From a virus: a stretch of 55,531 bases of DNA. The stretch lies in the IMG/VR virus record IMGVR_UViG_3300030419_002835, positions 1 to 55,531 of that record; one strand, written 5' to 3'. Below the pieces are notes generated by a model. That model was not told the DNA's origin, did no database searches, and worked only from the letters and a program-made list of their open reading frames with translations. This document shows positions 32,036-39,668 of the stretch, piece after piece (positions within the stretch are counted from its first letter, which is position 1; each line of letters starts with the position of its first letter). A program made the position numbers and the translations under genes.

Positions 32036-35000
32036 ATGTCGGAAGACAACATTGAAAATTTGCCGTCAGTAAATGATTTTACTGAGAATACTGAGAGTTT
32101 ACCCTCAGTTGATGAGTTTTTAGTAGAGAAAAAGGATTTACCATCAGTTGATGAGTTTGTTGAGAAGGAAGAAGAAGATATTGTAGAAGAGACAATAGAA
32201 GAACCTGTAGTAGAAGAAACAGCGGATCTTACAGAAATAGTACGTCTTATTAATGACGTAAGAAAGGATATCCCTGATATTCCTGAAATTAAATATTATG
32301 ATGAGCCATTACAGAAACTCTCTGAGTATGTTGAGCAGATTAAAGAGAGTATTCCTGAGATACCTGAGATAAAGGAATATGATCATGAAGTAGAAGCAAT
32401 ATGTAATCAAATTGACTTAGTAAGGGAAGAGATTAAAGGCCTTCCTGAAGTTAAGTATTATGATGAGCAGGTAACTTTAATTGAAGATAGAATTGATAAT
32501 CTTCAAACTGAAGTAACTAATCTACCTGAAGTAAAATATTATGATGCTGAGATAGAAGCAATATGTGAATCAATTGATAAGGTTAGATCAGAAATTCCTG
32601 TTTTCCCTAAATGGGTTAATGAAGTTAATGAAGTTCCTGATTTTACATGGATAGGTAAGACATTTAGTGTAATTGACGAAGACTTTGTTAAGGTAAATGA
32701 TCATATTGAAGATCTTAAAACTAAATTTGATCATGATTTTGGAAGTCTTACTGAAGATCTGGATCAAAAGGATTTTGATAAGAAAGTTGAAATAAAAGAA
32801 GTAAAAGAAAATCTTGAAGGAATAAAAGATAAGATATATCAAGAATTAAAAGAAACTTCTTTAAAAATTTGGGATCATCATACTCAATTTAAAGATGATG
32901 ATAGAAAATTAAAGAAAGAAGTATTAAGTAAATTAAATGAAGCAAGACAGAAAATTGAAGCACAGTTATCTGAAGTAGATAGTAAAAATTATGAATCTAA
33001 TAAAGATCTTAAAAATTATTTTGATGGATTAAGAGAAGAAATCTCTAATCTACCACAAGTAAAATATTATGATAATCCTATAAGAGATTTGAAGAAGGAT
33101 TTATCAACCTTAAGTGAAAGAGTTGATGATAAGGTTATTAATATTGGAGAACTTTATAAGATTGTTGAGGAGTTAAGAAGTAATCAAGAAAAACTTCAGG
33201 AAATCTATAATGATCGTCCTATAGGGCCCGATCCTAAACTTAAGCAAGCTCAAGATCCCCTTACTCCAACAGATCAACAATTTGCTACTTTAGAAGATCT
33301 GTCAAAGAATTATCGCTTATTTGTCAATAGAGTTGAACAGCAATTATATACCATTGGTGGCGGTGGTGCAGGATTCCTTAAAGATCTTTCTGATGTTAAT
33401 ATCGATGGATTAGAAGATGGTGATACTCTTATATGGAATGCATCTACTGAACAATGGGATGTAGGAGAGGGTGGTGGATCTGCGGGTACTGCTGGAACTT
33501 GGACATCACAGGGCTCTGTGGGTATTCATACCATTAAGAGTGTTGGTATAGGTACTACTGCTCGTTCTCATTTCCCATTGTGGGTTGGTAAGGCAGGTGT
33601 AACTACTGTTGCTTATTTTGATGGTGATATTTCTGTAGGTGGAACTATCTTCTATAGAGAAGTTCAACACATCGATGCTCTTGGAATATCTACTTTCCAA
33701 ACAGATGTTCAGATTCTTAATAACTTATATGTTGCAGGATTAACGACATTAGGTGCTACTAACGGTATAGGAACCGTTATGGTAGGTACGGGGAATACGG
33801 CACTTTGGGTTGATGGAGATGCTAGAGTTACGGGTATCCTCACTATTGGTAAAGGATCTGTAACGATTGATGGTACTAATAATACAGTTACTATTGGTGA
33901 CGAGAATGTAAGAATAACAGATTCTTCAGTTGTTATTGGTGATAATGTTACTATTCAAGCAGGTGCATCTGGTATTAACTCCGCACCAAATGTTTTCTAT
34001 GTTGCTAAAGATGGAGATGATTCTAATAATGGAACATCAATTGATAATGCTAAATTAACTATTGCAGGTGCTGTAGGAGTTGCTACAACAGGATCAACTA
34101 TTAAAGTTCTTTCTGGAGATTATGAAGAAGCAAATCCAATTAATGTCCCTGCTTTTGTAGCAATTGTTGGAGATGATCAGAGATCAGTAAATGTAAGTGG
34201 AACTTCTCCACATAAAGATATTTTTGCAGTAAGAAAGGGATGTAAATTATCGAACATGACGTTTAAGAGTCATGTTCATCCCGCAGCTGCAGTTGGATTC
34301 CCGACAGATTCAATCGCAGAAAATACCTTGGGCGGTAAATGGAAAGGGCCCTATATTCAAAACTGTACAAGTGATACGACTACAGGTATTGGTGTAAGAA
34401 TTGATGGGGATCAAGCAAGATCACTAAAAGCAATGAACGTCGATGCTTTTACTCAATATAATCAGGGTGGTATTGGTGTTGCAGTTACTAATGGTGGATT
34501 TGCACAATTAGTATCCTTATTTACAATTTGTTGTGACAAAGCAGTTACTGCACATAAAGGTGGACAAGCAGATATTGCTAATAGTAATTGTAGTTTCGGT
34601 ACTTATGGACTTTATGCTGATGGAGTAGGAGATTTACAATATACGGGATTCGTTACTACATCTGCTGGTACTGTTTCCCAGGATAATGTCATTGTCAATA
34701 TCGGTATTACAACTTCTACTATTACTGGAGTTGCATATACAGAATCTACTGGTGAGGCAACTGTTACTACTAGTAGTGCACATGGATTCCTAGTTGGAAT
34801 GGGAGTTAGCCTTTCTGATATTGTAATGAGTTGTAATTTGGGAACAAAGACATATCCAGTACAAACTCCATATGTCTTTACAGTAGAGTCTATTCCTTCT
34901 ACTACTACCTTTACGGTGAATTTGGGAGTATCTACTACTACCCACACTTATAGTTCAGGTGGAAAGGCAAAGATAGATCTCGATCGTCCCTATGATGGCC

Positions 35001-35668
35001 AACAGGTTTATTTTGATCAATTATATCAACAAGTAGAAAGTATTGCTGTAGGATCTGGAGGTACTGGTTATACATCCACTCCCACAGTAACTGTTGACGC
35101 TCCTAGTGGTCCTAATGGTGAGACTTGCACTGCGTTTGCTACTGTTGAAGATGAATCTATTACTTCTATTAGTATTATTAGTAATGGAACTCAATATACT
35201 GGAACTCCGAGTATAACGATTGGAGGGCCTAATGTTGGGGTTAATACTGCTACTGCTACAGCTAGCATGTCGCCTATTTATTATACGATAAATAGTTCAA
35301 CTCCAGTTACGTCTGGAATTACTACATTAACATTAGCAGAAAATTTACTTAATACCGTGGGGGTTGGATCCACTGCATTCTTCCACCAATCCAGTAGAAT
35401 CGTTGCTAGTTCTCATACATTTGAATATGTAGGATCTGGTAATACAATTACTCAGGCAACACCAAAACGCGGTGGTGTTACTAACCAAGCAAATGAAGTT
35501 TACACTGCTAATGGTGGTAAAGTTCTTTACACAAGTACGGATCAGTCAGGTAATTTCCGAATAGGTGATGATTTGTCGATCAATCAGGAAACTGGTACAA
35601 TTAGTGGTAGATCTTTCAGTAAGAGTTTGTTCTCAGAAATGACACCCTTTATCTTAGCACTAAGTTAA
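32036..35668 (+). CDS. Chimeric fibre-like virion protein with coiled coils and beta-helix (1210 aa)
   Basis: Domains in order. Residues 9-47: three perfect-period 13-residue repeats (LPSV-[DN]-[DE]-F). About 80-190: 27-residue repeats [IL]PE[IV]K-x-YD, with a late copy near 340 (LPQVKYYD). About 190-430: charged heptad coiled coil. About 450-480: DLSDVNIDGLEDGDTLIWN, a linker common in marine phage fibres. About 500-640: VGIGTT-rich beta strands. About 650-880: FYVAKDGDDSNNGTSIDNAKLTI followed by repeating short strands with Gly/Asn turns, which reads as a right-handed parallel beta-helix of pectate-lyase type. About 900-975: one YPR-type module relative. About 1000-1075: two GGTGYTSTPTV modules. 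The whole resembles a trimeric host-binding fibre or spike. No catalytic residues can be assigned by eye. Confidence 0.7.
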   Translation: MSEDNIENLPSVNDFTENTESLPSVDEFLVEKKDLPSVDEFVEKEEEDIVEETIEEPVVEETADLTEIVRLINDVRKDIPDIPEIKYYDEPLQKLSEYVEQIKESIPEIPEIKEYDHEVEAICNQIDLVREEIKGLPEVKYYDEQVTLIEDRIDNLQTEVTNLPEVKYYDAEIEAICESIDKVRSEIPVFPKWVNEVNEVPDFTWIGKTFSVIDEDFVKVNDHIEDLKTKFDHDFGSLTEDLDQKDFDKKVEIKEVKENLEGIKDKIYQELKETSLKIWDHHTQFKDDDRKLKKEVLSKLNEARQKIEAQLSEVDSKNYESNKDLKNYFDGLREEISNLPQVKYYDNPIRDLKKDLSTLSERVDDKVINIGELYKIVEELRSNQEKLQEIYNDRPIGPDPKLKQAQDPLTPTDQQFATLEDLSKNYRLFVNRVEQQLYTIGGGGAGFLKDLSDVNIDGLEDGDTLIWNASTEQWDVGEGGGSAGTAGTWTSQGSVGIHTIKSVGIGTTARSHFPLWVGKAGVTTVAYFDGDISVGGTIFYREVQHIDALGISTFQTDVQILNNLYVAGLTTLGATNGIGTVMVGTGNTALWVDGDARVTGILTIGKGSVTIDGTNNTVTIGDENVRITDSSVVIGDNVTIQAGASGINSAPNVFYVAKDGDDSNNGTSIDNAKLTIAGAVGVATTGSTIKVLSGDYEEANPINVPAFVAIVGDDQRSVNVSGTSPHKDIFAVRKGCKLSNMTFKSHVHPAAAVGFPTDSIAENTLGGKWKGPYIQNCTSDTTTGIGVRIDGDQARSLKAMNVDAFTQYNQGGIGVAVTNGGFAQLVSLFTICCDKAVTAHKGGQADIANSNCSFGTYGLYADGVGDLQYTGFVTTSAGTVSQDNVIVNIGITTSTITGVAYTESTGEATVTTSSAHGFLVGMGVSLSDIVMSCNLGTKTYPVQTPYVFTVESIPSTTTFTVNLGVSTTTHTYSSGGKAKIDLDRPYDGQQVYFDQLYQQVESIAVGSGGTGYTSTPTVTVDAPSGPNGETCTAFATVEDESITSISIISNGTQYTGTPSITIGGPNVGVNTATATASMSPIYYTINSSTPVTSGITTLTLAENLLNTVGVGSTAFFHQSSRIVASSHTFEYVGSGNTITQATPKRGGVTNQANEVYTANGGKVLYTSTDQSGNFRIGDDLSINQETGTISGRSFSKSLFSEMTPFILALS
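32060..32176 (+). repeat. Three tandem 39-bp (13-residue) repeats
   Basis: LPSVNDF, LPSVDEF and LPSVDEF begin at 32060, 32099 and 32138, an exact 39-nt period, each followed by six mostly charged residues. Such short repeats at the extreme N-terminus may be docking peptides for a repeated partner (inference). Confidence 0.8.
32270..32550 (+). repeat. Tandem ~81-bp (27-residue) repeats, PE-V/I-K-Y-YD
   Basis: Four copies of [IL]-P-E-[IV]-K-[YE]-Y-D spaced about 27 residues apart (lysine codons near 32291, 32369, 32453, 32534), alternating with helical stretches such as ICNQIDLVREEIKG. A fifth copy (LPQVKYYDNP) lies apart near 33050. The arrangement suggests a segmented coiled-coil stalk with a rigid break at each YYD. 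Confidence 0.7.
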
Positions 35669-35669
35669 T

Positions 35670-36002
35670 ATGGCACAATTAGCACTTAATAAGTTTCAAA
35701 CCGAAACCTTTGTAGTCACTAATGCAGAACAGACAGTTTATACTGCTCCAACTGGTTATACTGCGATTGTGTTATATGCTCATATAACAAATATTACCAG
35801 TTCATCCACAACGGTTTCACTTTATCACAATAGATCTGGAACACAAACAGAACTTATTGTGGGAGCTACAGTTCCTGGTAATGATGCTTATATTCCACTT
35901 GATGGAAAATTAGTTTTAGAAACTAGTGATACTTTAAGTATTATTGCAGGTGCTAATAATACATTGAAATTTATATTAAGTATTCTGGAGACGGCGAATT
36001 AA
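35670..36002 (+). CDS. Small beta-sandwich virion protein (110 aa)
   Basis: Begins 1 nt after the fibre-like gene. The sequence (TVYTAPTGYTAIVLYAHITNIT, VSLYHNRSGTQTELIVGATVPGNDAYIPLDGKLVLETSDTLSIIAG) is nearly all alternating beta strand and closely follows a pattern (YTAP-x-GYTAIV ... DA-x-x-x-L-x-GK-x-VLE-x-x-D-x-L) I associate with short structural proteins in cyanophage and other marine phage tail-fibre clusters. It is probably a fibre tip, adapter or decorating subunit; exact place unknown. Tight packing with the neighbours on both sides indicates one operon. Confidence 0.7.
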   Translation: MAQLALNKFQTETFVVTNAEQTVYTAPTGYTAIVLYAHITNITSSSTTVSLYHNRSGTQTELIVGATVPGNDAYIPLDGKLVLETSDTLSIIAGANNTLKFILSILETAN

Positions 36003-36003
36003 G

Positions 36004-36297
36004 ATGGCACGTTTATTAAGTGTTAAAAACCTGGCGAATCCGACTGCTAATGGGCAGGTATTAAAAGGTAATACTGATGGAACTCAAGAATGGGGAGCTT
36101 CATCTGGAATATCTTCCATAACTTCTTATTTGGCTATTCGAAACAGTGCTGATGATTCAAATGTAAATTTAGTCCTAAATAATTTTAGTCTTCAAATTAC
36201 GGACAGGGATGCATCTACAGTAGATATATCTAGTCTTGTTGTTAGTGGAAGGGATCAGGACGTTCCTATCAAAACAATTATAACGGCGGCATCTTAA
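36004..36297 (+). CDS. Small fibre-associated protein (97 aa)
   Basis: Starts 1 nt after the previous stop. The N-terminus (LLSVKNLANPTANGQVLKGNTDGTQEWGASSGISS) carries the GQVL-x-x-x-x-DG-x-x-x-W motif that typically precedes shaft repeats in phage fibres, and the remainder (YLAIRNSADDSNVNLVLNNFSLQITDRDAS) looks like beta strands. It may be a fibre subunit that works with the S74 fibre encoded 4 nt downstream, or a piece split off from a once longer fibre gene. No further family is recognised. Confidence 0.65.
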   Translation: MARLLSVKNLANPTANGQVLKGNTDGTQEWGASSGISSITSYLAIRNSADDSNVNLVLNNFSLQITDRDASTVDISSLVVSGRDQDVPIKTIITAAS

Positions 36298-36301
36298 ACT
36301 C

Positions 36302-37669
36302 ATGGCTAATAGATTTCCATTAATAGTTGACAGTAGTTCAACCTCACTAAAAGAAATCCCATCTGGTGATAATCTAGATTTGAATAGTGTCGGCGTTGTT
36401 AATGCTGGTGTTATAACTGCTTCAGGAGCATTTATTGGGGCTGCTGTTACTATTAATGCTACTGGTTTGAATCTGGGAGTAGGAGTATTAACTGCTGGTT
36501 CATACACAGGTGATGCAACAGGACTTAGTACTGATGCTAGTGTTAATACTACAGGAATTATAACTTGTTCGAATGCAAATATAACAGGAGTTATCACTTG
36601 TAGTTCTTTTGTTGGGGGTTTAATTGGTAATGCAGATACTGCAAGTGGATTAGCTAATGATCCTAGCGTAACGTGTAATTATATTGTTGGATCAGGTGTT
36701 AGTGTTGTTGGTGTTGTCACTGCCTCAAGTTTTGATGGTAATGCAACAGGACTTAGTGCGTCTGCCAGTGTTAATACTACAGGAATTATAACTTGTGCGA
36801 ATGCAAATGTATCAGGTATCATAACCGCAACTACATTAGTTGGAAATGTTACTGGTAACGTAACTGGGGATGTATCTGGTAATGCTGGTACTTTCACAGT
36901 TACTGCTAATAATACTACGGATGAAACTGTATATCCTCTGTTTGTAGACGGAGCAACAGGTAGTCAAGGTGCAGAATCTGATACAGGATTCTCATATAAT
37001 CCATCTACAGGAACTTTAACAGCTTCAACTTTTAGTGGTTCTGCAACTGAAGCTGCTGCTCTTGCTACTGATGCTACAGGTACTAATTTAACCTTAAGTG
37101 GAAACCTGACAGTTCAGGGAACAGAAACGATTATCAATACTGATGAATTGAATGTTCAGGATAAAACTATTGGTATTGGATCAACTAATGCACCATCAGC
37201 GTCATCTCAGGATGGTGCTGGAGCGATAATTTATGGACAAACTCATATAAACATTTTATATGATGTGGATAAAGCAGCGTTAGGAATAAGTACAGGTGTA
37301 AGTGTTTCTGGTTTTGTAACGGCAACGTCAGGAACTTATAGTGGTAACGTTGAAGCAGCTAATTTTAACTCCACATCGGATGCTGCAGTCAAAGAAAATA
37401 TAACCCCGATTGAAGATGCTTTAGATAAGATTCGGGGAATAGATGGTGTCAATTTCACTTGGAAAGAATCTGGACTTCCTTCTATTGGTGTTGTTGCGCA
37501 GAATGTTGAAACAGTATTCCCAGAATTAGTTACAGGAACGGATAAGAAAGCAGTTAATTATAATGGATTGGTTGGTGTTCTTATTGAAACTGTTAAGGAA
37601 CAGCAGCAACAAATTGAAAAATTAGAGACAAAAGTATCACAACTAGAGAAATGGGTAGGAGGCTCTTGA
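36302..37669 (+). CDS. Tail fibre with S74 intramolecular chaperone
   Basis: 455 residues. The shaft (about 30-340) is built of short Gly/Thr/Val repeats such as GDATGLSTDASVNTTGIITC and GNVTGNVTGDVSGNAG, with one DELNVQDKTIGIG segment (about 280) common in cyanophage fibres. The C-terminal ~95 residues are a Peptidase S74 / endosialidase chaperone: SDAAVKENITPIEDALDKI, GVNFTWKESGLPSIGVVAQNVETVFPELV, VNYNGLVGVLIETVKEQQQQIEKLETKV. In this family the chaperone trimerises the fibre and cuts itself off before the Ser of the SD-x-x-x-K-x-N motif, here near residue 359 (established knowledge). It is a likely receptor-binding fibre; the receptor is unknown. Confidence 0.85.
   Translation: MANRFPLIVDSSSTSLKEIPSGDNLDLNSVGVVNAGVITASGAFIGAAVTINATGLNLGVGVLTAGSYTGDATGLSTDASVNTTGIITCSNANITGVITCSSFVGGLIGNADTASGLANDPSVTCNYIVGSGVSVVGVVTASSFDGNATGLSASASVNTTGIITCANANVSGIITATTLVGNVTGNVTGDVSGNAGTFTVTANNTTDETVYPLFVDGATGSQGAESDTGFSYNPSTGTLTASTFSGSATEAAALATDATGTNLTLSGNLTVQGTETIINTDELNVQDKTIGIGSTNAPSASSQDGAGAIIYGQTHINILYDVDKAALGISTGVSVSGFVTATSGTYSGNVEAANFNSTSDAAVKENITPIEDALDKIRGIDGVNFTWKESGLPSIGVVAQNVETVFPELVTGTDKKAVNYNGLVGVLIETVKEQQQQIEKLETKVSQLEKWVGGS
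36513..36796 (+). repeat. Imperfect direct repeat inside the S74 fibre gene
   Basis: The block beginning ATGCAACAGGACTTAGT at 36513 recurs at 36741, and an identical 30-bp block at 36539-36568 recurs at 36767-36796; the offset is 228 bp (76 codons) in both cases. Such in-frame identity can support unequal recombination that lengthens or shortens the fibre. Confidence 0.75.
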
Positions 37670-37673
37670 ACCT

Positions 37674-37994
37674 ATGAAATGGGAAAACAAGAGTAAAGAC
37701 AAAAAAGCAATTAATGCACGCGCAAAGAATTTATTTAAAAAGGATGTAACTGGTGAAGTTCAGAGTGTAAATGAGAGATTGAGTAAAGATGGTTTTGTTA
37801 TGTCGGATTCTCAAGTACGGGCAGCGGATAGGGAAAAACAAAGAAAAGAAAAAAATCTTCGCATGAAGCATGGTAAGAATTGGAAGCAATTTACTGCTGA
37901 TGTTCTTGCCGCAAAAGAAAGAGAGAAAAAGAGATTAAAACCAGGAGAAGTTAGAAAATTGGTAAAAGGAAAGTGGATATCTAATAAAAGGTAA
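37674..37994 (+). CDS. Small highly basic protein, unknown
   Basis: 106 residues, extremely rich in Lys/Arg and mostly helical by eye (KDKKAINARAKNLFKKDV, then REKQRKEKNLRMKHGKNWKQFTADVLAAKEREKKRLKPGEVRKLVKGKW). The start lies 4 nt after the fibre stop. No family is recognised; a DNA- or RNA-binding role, or binding to the acidic scaffold, would fit the charge. The ordered pattern and lack of low-complexity runs argue for a folded protein rather than a chance frame. Confidence 0.65.
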   Translation: MKWENKSKDKKAINARAKNLFKKDVTGEVQSVNERLSKDGFVMSDSQVRAADREKQRKEKNLRMKHGKNWKQFTADVLAAKEREKKRLKPGEVRKLVKGKWISNKR

Positions 37995-38023
37995 CTATAT
38001 AATAAGTCTTTGCTATTTTTATC

Positions 38024-38629
38024 ATGGATAATAAATGGAAATGGATTTCAATTGGGACTATTGGAAGTCTTTTTGCATTATCTCATATTGGAATGATAGG
38101 AATGATTTCGAGGCAGAGTAGATTTCCTCAACTTAATCTTCCTGTTACTGAACATACTTCTTACAGTGTAAAAGCAGGTAGGGATGGTTATGCAATTAAC
38201 TATCGTGCCCATGACCCTTTGATCATGCATGTGGAACGGGATGTAAAAACCAAAGGTGGGTTTCTGGGACTGGCTAATAACAGGGTTAAGACTAAAGAAC
38301 AGTACACAGTCGGTAGTAAAACACATCATGGTGGACCGGTATCTAACTCTCAGACATGGATCGATCCGTCAGCAAAAGGAGGAGAACTCAGCGACAAAAC
38401 CATCAAGTGTATCGAAGCAAGAGGAGGTGGTAAGTCTACGGGAAAGATTGTCGGGGGTAGCGTTGGGGCTACTCTTGGTAGCTCCCTTACTGGTATTCCC
38501 TTTGTTGGGTGGGTTGTTGCAGGTGCTGCTTCGATGATTGGTATGGATGCCGGATCAGAGATTGGTGGTAGTATGGCAGAGTCTTATGCGGGATGTGATC
38601 CTCTTCTAGAGATTGAAGAAGATAAATAA
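38024..38629 (+). CDS. Membrane protein with glycine zipper, unknown
   Basis: 201 residues. An N-terminal hydrophobic segment (about 7-28, ISIGTIGSLFALSHIGMIGMI) reads as a signal anchor. After a charged middle domain, residues about 137-182 form a long Gly/Ala-rich stretch with repeated G-x-x-x-G spacing (GKIVGGSVGATLG, GIPFVGWVVAGAASMIGMDAGSEIGG), the glycine-zipper pattern that packs membrane helices. Three cysteines are absent except C132 and C191. A role in lysis, membrane passage of DNA or envelope modification is possible; none can be shown. It lies between the fibre group and gp17, with no late box immediately upstream. Confidence 0.6.
   Translation: MDNKWKWISIGTIGSLFALSHIGMIGMISRQSRFPQLNLPVTEHTSYSVKAGRDGYAINYRAHDPLIMHVERDVKTKGGFLGLANNRVKTKEQYTVGSKTHHGGPVSNSQTWIDPSAKGGELSDKTIKCIEARGGGKSTGKIVGGSVGATLGSSLTGIPFVGWVVAGAASMIGMDAGSEIGGSMAESYAGCDPLLEIEEDK
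38621..38628 (+). promoter_or_regulatory. Late promoter box GATAAATA
   Basis: NATAAATA match at the end of the glycine-zipper gene, 32 nt before the DUF192 gene ATG. Confidence 0.5.
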
Positions 38630-38660
38630 AGAATGGACCTAAAATCTGGAAAAGCGCACC

Positions 38661-39566
38661 ATGACTAAAAAATGTCCTCCAGGCAAATATTATTGCTATG
38701 ATAGGAAAAAGTGTATGCCTATTCCTAGTGGATATCATATAGGTGCAAGAGGGTATTTAGTGTCCGATCGTAAAAATGGAAATGGCAACGGTAATGGGTC
38801 CAATAACGGGAATGGAAATGGCCATGCTAATGGTAACGGTAACGGTACTGGGAATGGCAACGGCAATGGTGGCGGCGTTAGTGAAGGATTAATGAATATT
38901 CCACTGAAACTTGAAATTCCAGCTACTATTGGTGAATTTAAAACAGGTTTGATGTTTAGAGAAACATTAGACGAAAATACAGGAATGCTTTTTATTTTTG
39001 ATAGTGTTGCTAATCATTCCTTCCATATGAAAAATACAACTATTCCTCTTGATATTGCTTTTATTAATAGAGAAGGAATTATTGAATCTATTAAATCACT
39101 TAATCCATTAAGTCGAGAGCATGTTTTTGCTGATGCATCAGTTCTTTATGCTCTAGAAGTAAATCGTGGGTGGTTTAAAGAGAATAATGTAAATGTTGGA
39201 GATCAAATTTTGAATCCTCTCTCTGAAGATGTACAAATACATGATTCAAAAGGAAATCTTTATGCTGAAATAATTGATATTATTAAACCAGAACCTATTA
39301 AAGTTCCACAATCAAATATTAAATGGATAGAGTTGGATGAGGCGACAAGACTTCCAACTAAGACAGGAAATATAATATTCGTTTATTTGTCTTGGAGAGC
39401 AAAGAACTTCGTGTTACAAATGTTCTTCCCTCAATCCAAGAAACCTTCACGCAGAGAAGTACAGGATCAATTGGAAAAAGTATATCCTGGTGCTAAACTC
39501 TGGAATTATCAAATCTCAAGCTATGAACCAGGAGAACCACTTCTCCAAGCCGGAGAAAGTAAATAA
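38661..39566 (+). CDS. DUF192 domain protein with Asn-Gly linker
   Basis: 301 residues in four parts. Residues 1-37: Cys-containing head CPPGKYYCYDRKKCMPIPSGYH (C5, C12, C18), a motif I recall at the start of other marine phage proteins. Residues 39-72: low-complexity Asn-Gly linker. Residues about 78-205: a full DUF192 domain (FKTGLMFRETLDENTGMLFIFD, FHMKNTTIPLDIAFINREGIIESI, LYALEVNRGWFKENNVNVGDQIL). Residues about 220-301: a C-terminal domain of unknown type (WIELDEATRLPTKTGN, then WRAKNFVLQMFFPQSKKPSRREVQDQLEKVYPGAKLWNY). DUF192 proteins are small, often secreted proteins of unknown biochemical role. Position beside gp17 is shared with other cyanophages as far as I recall. Confidence 0.8.
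   Translation: MTKKCPPGKYYCYDRKKCMPIPSGYHIGARGYLVSDRKNGNGNGNGSNNGNGNGHANGNGNGTGNGNGNGGGVSEGLMNIPLKLEIPATIGEFKTGLMFRETLDENTGMLFIFDSVANHSFHMKNTTIPLDIAFINREGIIESIKSLNPLSREHVFADASVLYALEVNRGWFKENNVNVGDQILNPLSEDVQIHDSKGNLYAEIIDIIKPEPIKVPQSNIKWIELDEATRLPTKTGNIIFVYLSWRAKNFVLQMFFPQSKKPSRREVQDQLEKVYPGAKLWNYQISSYEPGEPLLQAGESK
38775..38877 (+). repeat. Low-complexity Asn-Gly coding repeat
   Basis: About 34 codons alternate AAT/AAC with GGN, interrupted by Ser, His-Ala and Thr. The local G+C is clearly above that of neighbouring genes. Repeat slippage could change the linker length between related phages. Confidence 0.85.
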
Positions 39567-39657
39567 AGAATTAAAAAAAGAAGTTGAAACTTTGAGAAAG
39601 ATGTTAAATATGACTATGGATCATGAAGCAAAATTTGTTCGTAAAGCACAAAAATGA
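39523..39657 (+). CDS. Small coiled-coil protein overlapping the DUF192 gene (44 aa)
   Basis: A 44-codon frame that starts inside the last 44 nt of the DUF192 gene in another frame and ends 11 nt before gp17. The peptide (NKELKKEVETLRKMLNMTMDHEAKFVRKAQK) is a strongly amphipathic charged helix, as expected of a coiled coil. The overlap start ATG at 39523 is preceded by AATCTCAAGCT, not a strong ribosome binding site, so translation would rely on coupling. The 90 nt between the two large genes are otherwise unexplained, which favours a real gene. Confidence 0.5.
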   Translation: MNQENHFSKPEKVNKELKKEVETLRKMLNMTMDHEAKFVRKAQK

Positions 39658-39668
39658 GGTAATATATT

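Noticed and set aside
36513-36796. CRISPR-like repeat
   Set aside because: Only two copies, within a coding frame and with in-frame spacing; it is a fibre shaft repeat.
37998-38003. TATAAT before the glycine-zipper gene
   Set aside because: No -35 element at a proper distance and no extended -10; insufficient to call a promoter.
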